From Actinobacteria bacterium UBA3086 (GTDB lineage: Bacteria; Actinomycetota; Coriobacteriia; Anaerosomatales; UBA3086), in NCBI GenBank assembly GCA_002367305.1, contig DFBG01000145.1, positions 26,368 to 35,284 of the forward strand: a stretch of DNA of 8,917 nucleotides, given 5' to 3'. Below the pieces are notes generated by a model, which was given only the letters and a program-made list of their open reading frames with translations, did no database searches and had not been told where the DNA came from. A program made the translations under genes and the position numbers. Of the stretch, positions 1 through 6,750 are shown piece after piece (positions within the stretch are counted from its first letter, which is position 1; every line of letters starts with the position of its first letter).

Positions 1-671
1 CACCCTCCGAACGCGAGTGGGCTCTTCTGAATGCGCGGTGGTGCGGCAACAATGGAAAGTGCCGCATTGAACGCGTCGTCCTGGCGCCAGAACATGTCCG
101 ACCAATGAGGCTTGCTGTGGTGCTGATACGTGCCGGCCTCGTCTGTGTAGTAGCCGCTCTTGGCGAGCACTCGCGTACCGTCGCCGACTTCGTGACCCAG
201 TCCCTCCTCGGCTCGATGCAGGAACTCTGGGTCCGTGACGATCTGATCGTCATCGACGAATACAACACTCTCGTATCCCAGAACAGCGGCGGCGATGAGC
301 CCGACATTGCGGACCGCACCATAGCCCGAGAGCCCGACACCAGGGATCATGTCCGCGAACTCGAGTTGCTCCAACCGGCGATGCAGCGAACCGAGTTCCG
401 CGGGCCCGAAGACGAGAGCATCGAGACCGGGGAAATCCGCAAGAATCCCGCGAACACGCTCTTCGGCCTGATGCTCGATGGTCGGGTCGGTCGCAGCGAC
501 CACGATGATGACCTTCTCGAGACCCTCAACCTGCTCAAGCGATCGTAGGCAGTGTGGAAGCGGCCCGTCGGCATCGATGGGCGTGGGGTGATCGTAGATG
601 TTGAACAGCCCGTCGCGAACGCGCAGGCGTCGGCGGGTCCAGAACGTTGGTATGACAACACAAGGGGCCAC
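1..671 (-). CDS. Glycosyltransferase-like protein (GT-A fold), 3' end cut by window edge
   Basis: An open frame of 223 codons runs from a GTG at 671 to the left edge without a stop; the C-terminus lies outside the window. A TGA lies in frame just upstream and no ATG falls between it and the GTG, so GTG is the first possible start. An AAAGG Shine-Dalgarno lies 8 nt before it. The protein opens with a short strand (APCVVIPTF), has a second hydrophobic strand near residues 54-60 (VIIVVAA), and carries VVFVDDDQIV around residues 136-145, the hydrophobic strand plus DXD arrangement that binds the metal and nucleotide-sugar in GT-A glycosyltransferases. The segment GYGAVRNVGL (residues 117-126) resembles the G-x-x-x-x-RN stretch before the DXD in family 2-like enzymes. 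Donor and acceptor cannot be told. It follows the DsbA-like gene after 120 bp and may have its own promoter. Confidence 0.72.
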   Translation of the reverse strand, partial: MAPCVVIPTFWTRRRLRVRDGLFNIYDHPTPIDADGPLPHCLRSLEQVEGLEKVIIVVAATDPTIEHQAEERVRGILADFPGLDALVFGPAELGSLHRRLEQLEFADMIPGVGLSGYGAVRNVGLIAAAVLGYESVVFVDDDQIVTDPEFLHRAEEGLGHEVGDGTRVLAKSGYYTDEAGTYQHHSKPHWSDMFWRQDDAFNAALSIVAAPPRIQKSPLAFGG

Positions 672-698
672 GTGCGCAACCTTTCGGGATAACGCTCA

Positions 699-714
699 TC
701 GCGCGGACGCGCGA
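699..714. repeat. Perfect GC-rich palindrome in the glycosyltransferase leader
   Basis: TCGCGCG and CGCGCGA flank a 2-nt centre. As RNA on the minus strand this forms a 6-7 bp hairpin that ends 27 nt before the GTG start at 671. No U-run follows, so a standard intrinsic terminator is not supported. It could be an operator, a 5'-UTR hairpin or chance in GC-rich DNA. Confidence 0.35.
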
Positions 715-723
715 CTCCCTCGA

Positions 724-729
724 ATTGTA
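724..729 (-). promoter_or_regulatory. Possible -10 hexamer (TACAAT) for the glycosyltransferase gene
   Basis: TACAAT on the minus strand matches TATAAT at 5 of 6 positions and stands out in a GC-rich spacer, 52 nt before the GTG at 671. No convincing -35 hexamer lies at 16-18 nt spacing, so this is a weak call. If real, the glycosyltransferase is transcribed separately from the upstream cluster. Confidence 0.25.
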
Positions 730-791
730 CCTCTTGCCGCCCTTTGAGTCTGCGCTGTCACCTGCGGAATCACCGCGGGCGAATCGGAACT

Positions 792-1487
792 CTATCCAAC
801 TACATCCGAATCCTCGTCGGCCAACTCCTTCTCGACACTCTCTGGCGTGACCAAACATCGCTCCACAGCGTCTCTGACAACACCATAGGGGCGCGATCCA
901 ATGAGGAGCTCATTACAGATCAATGCAGCAGGCGTGGAATCGAGTCCCAGGTGCGCCGCCAGGTGGCGGAACTGATGCAGTCGCTCGGCGTATCCATCCT
1001 CATCCCACGCGGCGATCACCACGTCGGTGTCCATACCATGGTCCTCGGCAAGAGCGAGCAGCACGTCCCTTGAACCGATGTCCAGAGCTTGCCCGTAGTA
1101 CGCGCCGAACACCGCATGATGCAACTCGCGATGGCGCTCCTCCCCCTGGTCCCGAGCGATCTCCACAAGTGTGTGCGCCAGATGTGTCTTGGGAAGGAAC
1201 GGCGGATTGACCATGGGAAATCCCTCACGCTCAGCCAGGCCCAGCACATGGTCCCTCACCCTATCGGAGTGCCCGGCCTCCTCAAACTCACTCTTCTGAA
1301 AGCCCTCGTCGGGCATGTCGGGACGGAGCTCAAAAGGCGAGAGAACGATCTCAACGTCCATCTCTGCACGAAGTTTGTCGAACCTGAACTGGTCGACGTA
1401 GCAGAACGGTCAAGCGTAGTCATAGAACAACAGGATTCGGGGCCGTATGGCCTCATCCACCGACCCATGACCGTTCTCCTGAGTCAT
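792..1487 (-). CDS. DsbA/FrnE-like thiol (selenol) oxidoreductase, probable selenoprotein with U-P-F-C motif
   Basis: The ATG at 1487 has a strong AGGAGG 4 nt upstream and lies 22 bp after the radical SAM gene. The frame is interrupted by one TGA (1412-1410) at codon 26 and then stays open for 205 codons to TAG. Reading through gives 231 residues, a usual length for the DsbA-like family related to FrnE and 2-hydroxychromene-2-carboxylate isomerase. The N-terminus ILLFYDYA-[TGA]-PFCYVDQF is the first beta strand and active-site helix of a thioredoxin fold, with TGA where the first Cys of CxxC belongs. The helical insertion follows, then the cis-proline loop STP (Pro186) and the C-terminal helix (residues 201-212). 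No signal peptide is visible, so it is probably cytosolic. Selenocysteine insertion is inferred from position and the adjacent hairpin. Alternatives are a nonsense mutation or sequencing error (TGC/TGT to TGA). Its substrate is unknown. Confidence 0.88.
1363..1405 (-). promoter_or_regulatory. Bacterial SECIS-like hairpin just after the in-frame TGA
   Basis: In the minus-strand mRNA the left arm GUCGACC (1397-1391) pairs with the right arm GG-U-UCGAC (1384-1377), leaving one bulged U and a six-base apical loop AGUUCA (1390-1385). The loop starts 20 nt after the UGA and has G as its second base followed by U. This fits the published description of bacterial SECIS elements: loop 16-37 nt from UGA, a short stem and a G in the first two loop positions. 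In E. coli fdhF the bulged U is on the 5' side; here it is on the 3' side. An outer UCUGC (1405-1401)/GCAGA (1367-1363) pairing could extend the stem across an asymmetric internal loop. It would be read by SelB. Confidence 0.65.
1410..1412 (-). other. In-frame TGA, candidate selenocysteine codon (Sec26)
   Basis: The TGA is codon 26 of the DsbA-like gene and aligns with the nucleophilic first cysteine of the CxxC motif. The resolving cysteine, TGC at codon 29, is intact. Coding similarity continues in the same frame on both sides. Confidence 0.8.
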
Positions 1488-1491
1488 ATCG

Positions 1492-1497
1492 CCTCCT
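1492..1497 (-). promoter_or_regulatory. Strong Shine-Dalgarno (AGGAGG) of the DsbA-like gene
   Basis: A perfect AGGAGG sits 4 nt before the ATG at 1487, in the short gap after the radical SAM stop codon. It fixes the start upstream of the TGA and argues against initiation at the internal ATG at 1361, which would remove the active site. Confidence 0.75.
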
Positions 1498-1509
1498 CGT
1501 TCAACGTTG

Positions 1510-2559
1510 TTATACGCCGTGCTCCCGATCCCGTACGCCCTGTCCCGGAATCCGGATATTGAGCGGCTCTCCACACCGTTCACATACCCCATCGCGCACC
1601 TTGACCCGCGTGACTTCGTACCCGGCGCGCTTAACGGCCGTCGCACCACACCGAGGACACACTGTATTCTCCCCACCTTCCGAAGCGACGTTTCCGAGAT
1701 ACACGAAGCGGAGACCCTCCTCGTGTCCGATGCGTACGGCTGCGTGCAACGTCTCGATCGGAGTCGGATCGAGGTCGGCAAGTTCAAGGTATGGGAAGAA
1801 CCGCGTCACATGCCATGGTGTGTCTGTGCCGAGGTCCTCCGCGACCCAACGCGCCATGGCACGTAGGTCCTCCTCAGAGTCATTGATCGTGGGTACGACA
1901 TTCGTCACCACCTCAACGTGCATGTCCCAGTGATGTCGGGCGCGCACCGCCATCTCCCGAACAGGCGCCGGCGACGGCACGCGACACAACTTCGCGTATG
2001 ACTCATCGGTCGCCCCCTTGAGGTCGACCCGCCAAACATCCACAAGCTCGCCGAGGAGATCCAGAGCCTCAGACGTGATGTACCCGTTGGTGACCATCAC
2101 CGTGAACAACCCCGCTTCGTGCGCGAGGCGCGAGACATCCATGACGTACTCGATTTGGATGATGGGCTCGTTGTAGGTGAAGGCGACACCAGGGCACCCG
2201 TACTGCTGTGCCAGAGAGATGACAGCCGTGGGCAGGAGATCGTGCAGCTCACGCGCCTCATCCTGAGGAGTCGCGCGGCTGATACTCCAGTTCTGACAGT
2301 GTCGGCAACGCATCGAGCATCCCACACTGCCAAGGGAAAGCACCTGGGTGCCAGGGGCGTAGTGGAACACGGGCTTCTTTTCGATCGGGTCGACGGCCAC
2401 CGACGAGACTCGCGCATAGGTCAGGGGAACGAGCGTCCCACCCACATTCTCTCGAACGTTGCAGAATCCGGTATGCCCCTCAGGGATCAAGCAACGATGC
2501 GGGCAGACCCCGCAGCGAATGCCTCGATCCTCGGTCGACCACAGAACCGCTTCGCGCAT
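1510..2559 (-). CDS. amrS: AmmeMemoRadiSam-type radical SAM enzyme (AmrS family)
   Basis: The 349-residue protein is close to the usual AmrS length and resembles pyruvate formate-lyase activating enzymes. The SAM-cluster motif CSMRCRHC (Cys81, Cys85, Cys88) has CX3CX2C spacing, with aromatic-rich QNW after it. The family's N-terminal cysteines are present (C16, C19, C23, C33, in CGVCPHRC and GFC), as is the YNEP segment (129-132) in the core. The C-terminus has a rubredoxin-like pair of CPRCG (301-305) and CERCG (326-330). The ATG at 2559 was chosen because the open frame further upstream overlaps the GGDEF gene in another frame and has no family similarity; a G-rich SD-like stretch precedes the ATG. 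The AmrS reaction is not firmly established. Its usual partners, MEMO1-like and AMMECR1 domain proteins, are not in this window. Gaps are 13 bp to the gene before and 22 bp to the gene after. Confidence 0.9.
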   Translation of the reverse strand: MREAVLWSTEDRGIRCGVCPHRCLIPEGHTGFCNVRENVGGTLVPLTYARVSSVAVDPIEKKPVFHYAPGTQVLSLGSVGCSMRCRHCQNWSISRATPQDEARELHDLLPTAVISLAQQYGCPGVAFTYNEPIIQIEYVMDVSRLAHEAGLFTVMVTNGYITSEALDLLGELVDVWRVDLKGATDESYAKLCRVPSPAPVREMAVRARHHWDMHVEVVTNVVPTINDSEEDLRAMARWVAEDLGTDTPWHVTRFFPYLELADLDPTPIETLHAAVRIGHEEGLRFVYLGNVASEGGENTVCPRCGATAVKRAGYEVTRVKVRDGVCERCGEPLNIRIPGQGVRDREHGV

Positions 2560-2572
2560 CACGCACACCCCC

Positions 2573-4423
2573 CTAGCCGGGGGCGAGCATGACGCGATCT
2601 CGACCGGCCTCCTTGGCCCGGTAGAGCGCCCCATCGGCTGCCTCCAGCAACTCAAGTGAATCCGTACACGTCGATCCCGCCGACGCGACACCAATTGACA
2701 CCGCGATCGAGACGAAGGTCCCGTTCCCTTCAGGCTTGACTCCCACCCGAAGCTCCCGGACCACACCCCTCACCTTCTCGGCCACTGCATACGCAGCGGT
2801 CTTGTCGACACCCGGCAGGATCAGGGCGAACTCATCGCCTCCATAGCGAACCGGAATATCCGTTTCACGTATACTTTCCCGAAGAAGCGTCCCTACAGCG
2901 GCGAGAACCCTATCTCCCACCATGTGGCCGTAGCGATCATTGATCGACTTGAAGTCATCTAGATCGATCATGAGGAGTGAGACCGCTGTGCCATAGCGCC
3001 TGAGCCGGGCGGCCTCGTCGGCAAGTCGCTCATTGAAGACACGTCGGTTCCAAAGGCCGGTGAGCGAGTCGATCGTGGCATTCTCTCTGAGACGATTTCC
3101 CTCGCGCTCGAAACGCGTGCGCTGCAACGGAAAACACATCTCCCATGTGGAGTTGCCCTGATGAATCGCGATCGCGTGCTCTACGCATGTCGGGTACCCG
3201 CAGGCACCGCAGTCGATGAGCTCGTCGCGCGACATGAACTCACCCTCAGCAAGCAGCGCATCGAGTTCGTCCTCGGTAGGCACAGGCACCGATACAGGGT
3301 CGGGGGTGAACGAATGCCTGAGCTCGACTGGTGGCAGATACCGGAGAATCGCCCGCCCACCCACCAGAGAGGACGCGTTCGACTCCTGCTGAGCGGTGAC
3401 TATGTTCCGCTTGGCGAAGACGGACATCCCCGGATTGACCGCAGGCCCATCGACGCACCCTTCACAGTTGAGCATGTCGATCATCAAAGGCGCCGTCTCG
3501 CCCCTCTCCACCGCGCACAGAAGCTGCTCGAGCTGGCGAAGCCCACGGGCCGCGACCACATCGCTGTCGGTCATGCTTCGCGCCGCGAGTGCCTGGCGCG
3601 GGAACCCATCGATGAGTGAGACTTCCTTGAGCGGCAGCGGTCGCTGCGATCCGCCAGATGCCGAGAGAACAGGGACCTCAGGAACTCTGCCCGACTCCAT
3701 GAGCCGCTTCAGCTCAAGGAAGTCTATGGCCACGTCGATTGCCCCATGGAACTGATCCTCAGCGATTTCATCCTTGCGCGCATAGCAGGGTGATACATAC
3801 ACGATCGCCACGTCGTCCGCATAGAGGTCACGGATCAACCGCGCCTGCGCCAGATACGGCGGTACGATGGGGGCCAGCGCGGAAACCAGTTGCGGATGAT
3901 ACTTGCGCACCCAGGAGACCGCGACAGGACAGGTCGACCTCAAAAGGAGCGAGAGGTTGGGCCGAGTCATCAGACGCTCATATGCTTCTGCGACCAACTC
4001 CTCGCCGAGGAACGTGCTCTCCACCGCGTGAAAGCCCATGGATTCGAGCTTGTGTTCGACCGCCGCCGGAGTCATTGGGTGCAACGCTGCCACGAACTCG
4101 GTCGCCAGCAGAGCGACGACCGGACGCCCCGACCTCAGGAGTTCGAGTACTGCACCCGTGTCATCACGTACGACGTGCCCACCGTGGGCGCATTCAGTGA
4201 CGCAGAGACCACACGCAACGCACTTTTCCTCGATCACCTCAGTGTGATCACCATTCACTCTGATCGCCCTCGGAGGACAGTACCGCACGCATCCCCAACA
4301 ACCCCGACACGCCGAGGGTGAGCTCTGGATCAGGAAGCCGTCGGGCGAGCCGTATGAATCGACAGCGCAATTGGGCGAGGCAACCACGGGCTGCTCGATG
4401 TATTCCTCGGCCACTGTGTCCAC
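2573..4423 (-). CDS. Ferredoxin / [FeFe]-hydrogenase-like sensor fused to GGDEF diguanylate cyclase
   Basis: Domains in order over 616 residues: two 4Fe-4S clusters (C39-C42-C45-C49 and C68-C71-C74-C78); an [FeFe]-hydrogenase large-subunit C-terminal (H-cluster) domain, about 95-365; a second 4Fe-4S domain with C405-x2-C408-x4-C413-x16-C430 (the RnfB/CFeSP type); and a GGDEF domain, about 445-616. The GGDEF motif is intact (528-532) and RxxD (RETD, 519-522) forms an inhibitory I-site, so c-di-GMP synthesis is likely. The hydrogenase part is degenerate: motif L1 reads STCP rather than SCCP, the CKSP-type ligand segment reads APIVPPY near 184-190, and the last motif is C320-x2-C323 instead of CX3C. 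PC213 and its downstream K/E are kept. No membrane segments are seen, so it is cytosolic. The start is GTG with GGAG 5 nt upstream, 16 bp after queT. It is probably a redox or gas sensor rather than an H2-turnover enzyme; this is inferred. Confidence 0.9.
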   Translation of the reverse strand: MDTVAEEYIEQPVVASPNCAVDSYGSPDGFLIQSSPSACRGCWGCVRYCPPRAIRVNGDHTEVIEEKCVACGLCVTECAHGGHVVRDDTGAVLELLRSGRPVVALLATEFVAALHPMTPAAVEHKLESMGFHAVESTFLGEELVAEAYERLMTRPNLSLLLRSTCPVAVSWVRKYHPQLVSALAPIVPPYLAQARLIRDLYADDVAIVYVSPCYARKDEIAEDQFHGAIDVAIDFLELKRLMESGRVPEVPVLSASGGSQRPLPLKEVSLIDGFPRQALAARSMTDSDVVAARGLRQLEQLLCAVERGETAPLMIDMLNCEGCVDGPAVNPGMSVFAKRNIVTAQQESNASSLVGGRAILRYLPPVELRHSFTPDPVSVPVPTEDELDALLAEGEFMSRDELIDCGACGYPTCVEHAIAIHQGNSTWEMCFPLQRTRFEREGNRLRENATIDSLTGLWNRRVFNERLADEAARLRRYGTAVSLLMIDLDDFKSINDRYGHMVGDRVLAAVGTLLRESIRETDIPVRYGGDEFALILPGVDKTAAYAVAEKVRGVVRELRVGVKPEGNGTFVSIAVSIGVASAGSTCTDSLELLEAADGALYRAKEAGRDRVMLAPG

Positions 4424-4439
4424 CCCCGCTCCATGACTC

Positions 4440-5006
4440 CTAGGACTTGCGCGACTCCCCCACGAACCACTGCTTCAGCCCCGTGCGCTCCAACGCCACC
4501 GCAAGCGGAAGCCCAAGACCGTACACGACGATGGCCTGGCCGATACCCACAGCGACCACGCCGAATAGATACATGCCGATCCAATTGCCCTCGACATCGA
4601 TACCGAGCGGGGCGAACTCATAGAAGCCCAGACCCGCCAAGACGAACGGTAAGTAGGCCGGCACGATGAGAGCGTTGGAGATGACTGGGCCGGCAAGCGC
4701 CAGGAGTCGACGTTCACGAAAGCGCCACATCCATCCGGCGCCCAAGAGCGAACCCAGCGCACCGAACACCACATCGAACAGCGCGATAAGACCGAACTGA
4801 GAGAGCATGAACGAGTTGGCGATGAGCGCACCCAGAGCAAGACCGGGTATCGCTGCAGGCGTGAAGAGAGCGAGAACCGTGGTCGCCTCGCTCAGCCGTA
4901 ACTGCACGGGACCGAATCCCAAGGGAGTGAGAAGCACCGGGAGTGTCACAGCTGCGTAGACCGCTGCGATTATTCCTGCTTGAGCTATGTATCGAGTGCG
5001 CTTCAA
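4440..5006 (-). CDS. queT: QueT-family ECF transporter S component (predicted queuosine-precursor uptake)
   Basis: The 188-residue integral membrane protein has about five to six hydrophobic segments (roughly 8-28, 42-65, 70-92, 100-125, 140-172). The N-terminal stretch PVQLRLSEATTVLALFTP (38-55) matches the conserved signature of the QueT family, which is proposed to import preQ1 through an energy-coupling-factor transporter. The ECF ATPases and T component are not in the window, so it would use a shared module. The start is TTG at 5006, preceded by GGATGG at 6 nt spacing; an in-frame TAG lies upstream with no ATG or GTG between, so TTG is the first usable codon. No preQ1 riboswitch is recognisable in the 60-bp gap before it. 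It sits between two c-di-GMP genes, which is unexpected for a vitamin-type transporter. Specificity is family-based, not proven. Confidence 0.85.
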   Translation of the reverse strand: MKRTRYIAQAGIIAAVYAAVTLPVLLTPLGFGPVQLRLSEATTVLALFTPAAIPGLALGALIANSFMLSQFGLIALFDVVFGALGSLLGAGWMWRFRERRLLALAGPVISNALIVPAYLPFVLAGLGFYEFAPLGIDVEGNWIGMYLFGVVAVGIGQAIVVYGLGLPLAVALERTGLKQWFVGESRKS

Positions 5007-5012
5007 TACGAA

Positions 5013-5018
5013 CCATCC
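5013..5018 (-). promoter_or_regulatory. Shine-Dalgarno GGATGG supporting the TTG start of queT
   Basis: GGATGG is centred upstream of the TTG at 5006 with a 6-nt spacer. No other initiation codon lies between the in-frame upstream stop and this TTG. Confidence 0.5.
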
Positions 5019-5066
5019 AAGTGAGGGGACCGTCCGGGGAGTCTAGCACGCGTCGGCCGGAGGACT

Positions 5067-6728
5067 TCAGGCGGGGAGCATGTCCTCGCCCGCACGATGC
5101 TGCATGAGCACACCCGTGGATCCACCCAGTGCCCGACGATCGAGCGCCTCGAAGAGCGCAGCCACGAGCAGCGGGTCAAACTGCGTCCCCGCCCCGGCTT
5201 CCATCTCAGCGCGAGCAGCAGTATGCGAGAGGCGGGCACGATAGGGACGCTCGGAAGTCATCGCGTCGTACGAGTCGGCGATCCCCAGGATCCTCGCCAT
5301 GATCGGCGTGTCGTCGCCGCGCAACTGCATCGGATAGCCCTTGCCGTCCCACCGTTCGTGATGATGCATGATGATCGGCGCGAGTTCGTTCAGGAACTCG
5401 ACCTGCTCAACGAGAGTGGCTCCACGCTCGGCATGCAGCCGTACTCGCGCGGCCTCCTCTTCCGTGAGACTCGTCGGCTTCAGGAGGATTTCCTCGGATA
5501 TGCCCGTCTTGCCGATGTCGTGCAGCAATCCCGCGAACCGGAGCATCTCGATCTGCTCAGTGGGAAGACCCACTTCACGACCGACGAGCATCGCATAGTC
5601 CATAACCCGATCGGAATGCCCGCGGGATACACCCTCGCTGGCGTCGAGTGTGACGGAGAGAGCGGCAAGCGCGCGAGAATAGTCCGACCGCATATGCTCG
5701 AACACCGAAGCTCGCTCGAACGCGATGGCGGAGTGATCGGCGAACTGCTGGAGCAGCTGTCGGTCTTCCTCGTGGTAGCACGAGTCACCCCGGCAGGCGA
5801 CGAACAGGTATCCCGCCATCATGTCCCGCGCGATGATCTCGGCACTCAGAAGCGACCAGCCGGCGTCGTCCGACTCTGTCGTCGGCTCGCCCGTGGGAGG
5901 GCTGCACAAAAGCGACTCGAACGGCGAGGTGACCATATCCCGCCCGGTCGCCTCCATGACCACATAGGCGACATCATCCTCGCTGACGCCTTCCACCATG
6001 ACGATCGCCGCACTGTCGGAACGCCACCCGCTGAGCGTCACACCGACGACCGCATGAGGGAACGACCGCGCCAGTAGGCTGAGCACGAGCGGCTGGAGCT
6101 CGAGAATGTCGCCCGCCGCACCCGTGGCACGCGCGAACTCGCCAAGGCAGATCGCCTCGGTCGCCGCGCGCTGAAGCTTATCCATGGAGGTGGAACTCGT
6201 GCTCTTCGCTCCATGGTAGACCGATGTTGCTTGTGTCGGTTTCGCATTCGATTCAAGCACGGCGGATCCCTGCGAAGAGACCATCGACGCAAACGACTCC
6301 ACCTGCTTGTGCGCGAGAAGCGGCACATCGCGGACAGCCTTGCGGGCCTCATCTTCGCCGAAACCGCGACCCAGCAATGACTGAAATGCCCGCTTGCGCT
6401 CGCGCGTCGAGGAGAAGAACCCGCCGACCACGAGATGAACATCGTCTTGAATCGCCGTACCGTATACGGGAAATCCACCTCTGCAGGTGACCCTCTTGGG
6501 TTCACAGCCCAGATGAGCCACGGTCTCTTCATCGAGACAACTGCAGTCGCCCACCGTCTCACCACCGGAGACGAGACCACAGAGAGAGCACTGTACGGAA
6601 CGCGACATGCAGTCGCCATCATCGGAGGCGATCGAAACCGACAGACCGGTGGCGTCAAAGAACGCCTCAACGATCTGGTTCCACCGTGAGGAGGTGAAGG
6701 TACTCTCTGTTTCGATGTGACCGCTCAT
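5067..6728 (-). CDS. PocR-GAF-HD-GYP protein, predicted c-di-GMP phosphodiesterase
   Basis: The 553-residue protein has three parts. Residues 13-110 match a PocR sensory domain, with a cysteine cluster (C47, C50, C62, C64, C75, C82) and the typical GFPVYG / VVGGFF strands. Residues about 205-340 look like a GAF domain ending in the helix QFADHSAIAFERASVF. Residues about 350-530 are HD-GYP: H371, HD at 403-404 in LLHDIGKTGI, H432, HHHERWDGKGYP (455-466) and D485 in IADSYDAM. All expected metal ligands and the GYP signature are present, so hydrolysis of c-di-GMP is likely. No membrane segment is seen. The ATG at 6728 has GGGAG 4 nt upstream. It is the first gene of the cluster after a 146-bp spacer. 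PocR domains are known to bind small ligands such as diols or hydrocarbon derivatives in regulators; the ligand here is unknown. Confidence 0.9.
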   Translation of the reverse strand: MSGHIETESTFTSSRWNQIVEAFFDATGLSVSIASDDGDCMSRSVQCSLCGLVSGGETVGDCSCLDEETVAHLGCEPKRVTCRGGFPVYGTAIQDDVHLVVGGFFSSTRERKRAFQSLLGRGFGEDEARKAVRDVPLLAHKQVESFASMVSSQGSAVLESNAKPTQATSVYHGAKSTSSTSMDKLQRAATEAICLGEFARATGAAGDILELQPLVLSLLARSFPHAVVGVTLSGWRSDSAAIVMVEGVSEDDVAYVVMEATGRDMVTSPFESLLCSPPTGEPTTESDDAGWSLLSAEIIARDMMAGYLFVACRGDSCYHEEDRQLLQQFADHSAIAFERASVFEHMRSDYSRALAALSVTLDASEGVSRGHSDRVMDYAMLVGREVGLPTEQIEMLRFAGLLHDIGKTGISEEILLKPTSLTEEEAARVRLHAERGATLVEQVEFLNELAPIIMHHHERWDGKGYPMQLRGDDTPIMARILGIADSYDAMTSERPYRARLSHTAARAEMEAGAGTQFDPLLVAALFEALDRRALGGSTGVLMQHRAGEDMLPA

Positions 6729-6750
6729 GCGACTCCCGCGACGTGATACG

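Noticed and set aside
105..548. Plus-strand frame of 147 codons at the left end
   Set aside because: It lies opposite the glycosyltransferase-like frame, which has a DXD motif, hydrophobic strands and an SD, whereas this frame shows no domain.
792..1361. DsbA-like gene starting at the internal ATG at 1361 (189 residues)
   Set aside because: This start lacks the first strand and the whole redox motif. The upstream frame carries them, with a strong SD and only the TGA between.
2560..2766. 69-residue N-terminal extension of the radical SAM protein
   Set aside because: It overlaps the end of the GGDEF coding sequence in another frame, is Arg/Ser-rich with no family similarity, and the ATG at 2559 gives the normal N-terminus.
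2573..4423. Annotation as a functional H2-producing hydrogenase
   Set aside because: The proton-relay Cys and at least one H-cluster ligand segment are missing and the final CX3C is CX2C, so only a hydrogenase-like sensor role is supported.
5007..5066. preQ1 riboswitch before queT
   Set aside because: No preQ1-I type pseudoknot with an A-rich tail could be found in this GC-rich 60-bp gap.
5097..6077. Long plus-strand open frame (326 codons) opposite the HD-GYP gene
   Set aside because: It is antisense to a fully conserved HD-GYP/GAF coding sequence, has no recognisable domain, and its composition is typical of a shadow frame in GC-rich DNA. Other plus-strand frames were set aside for the same reason.
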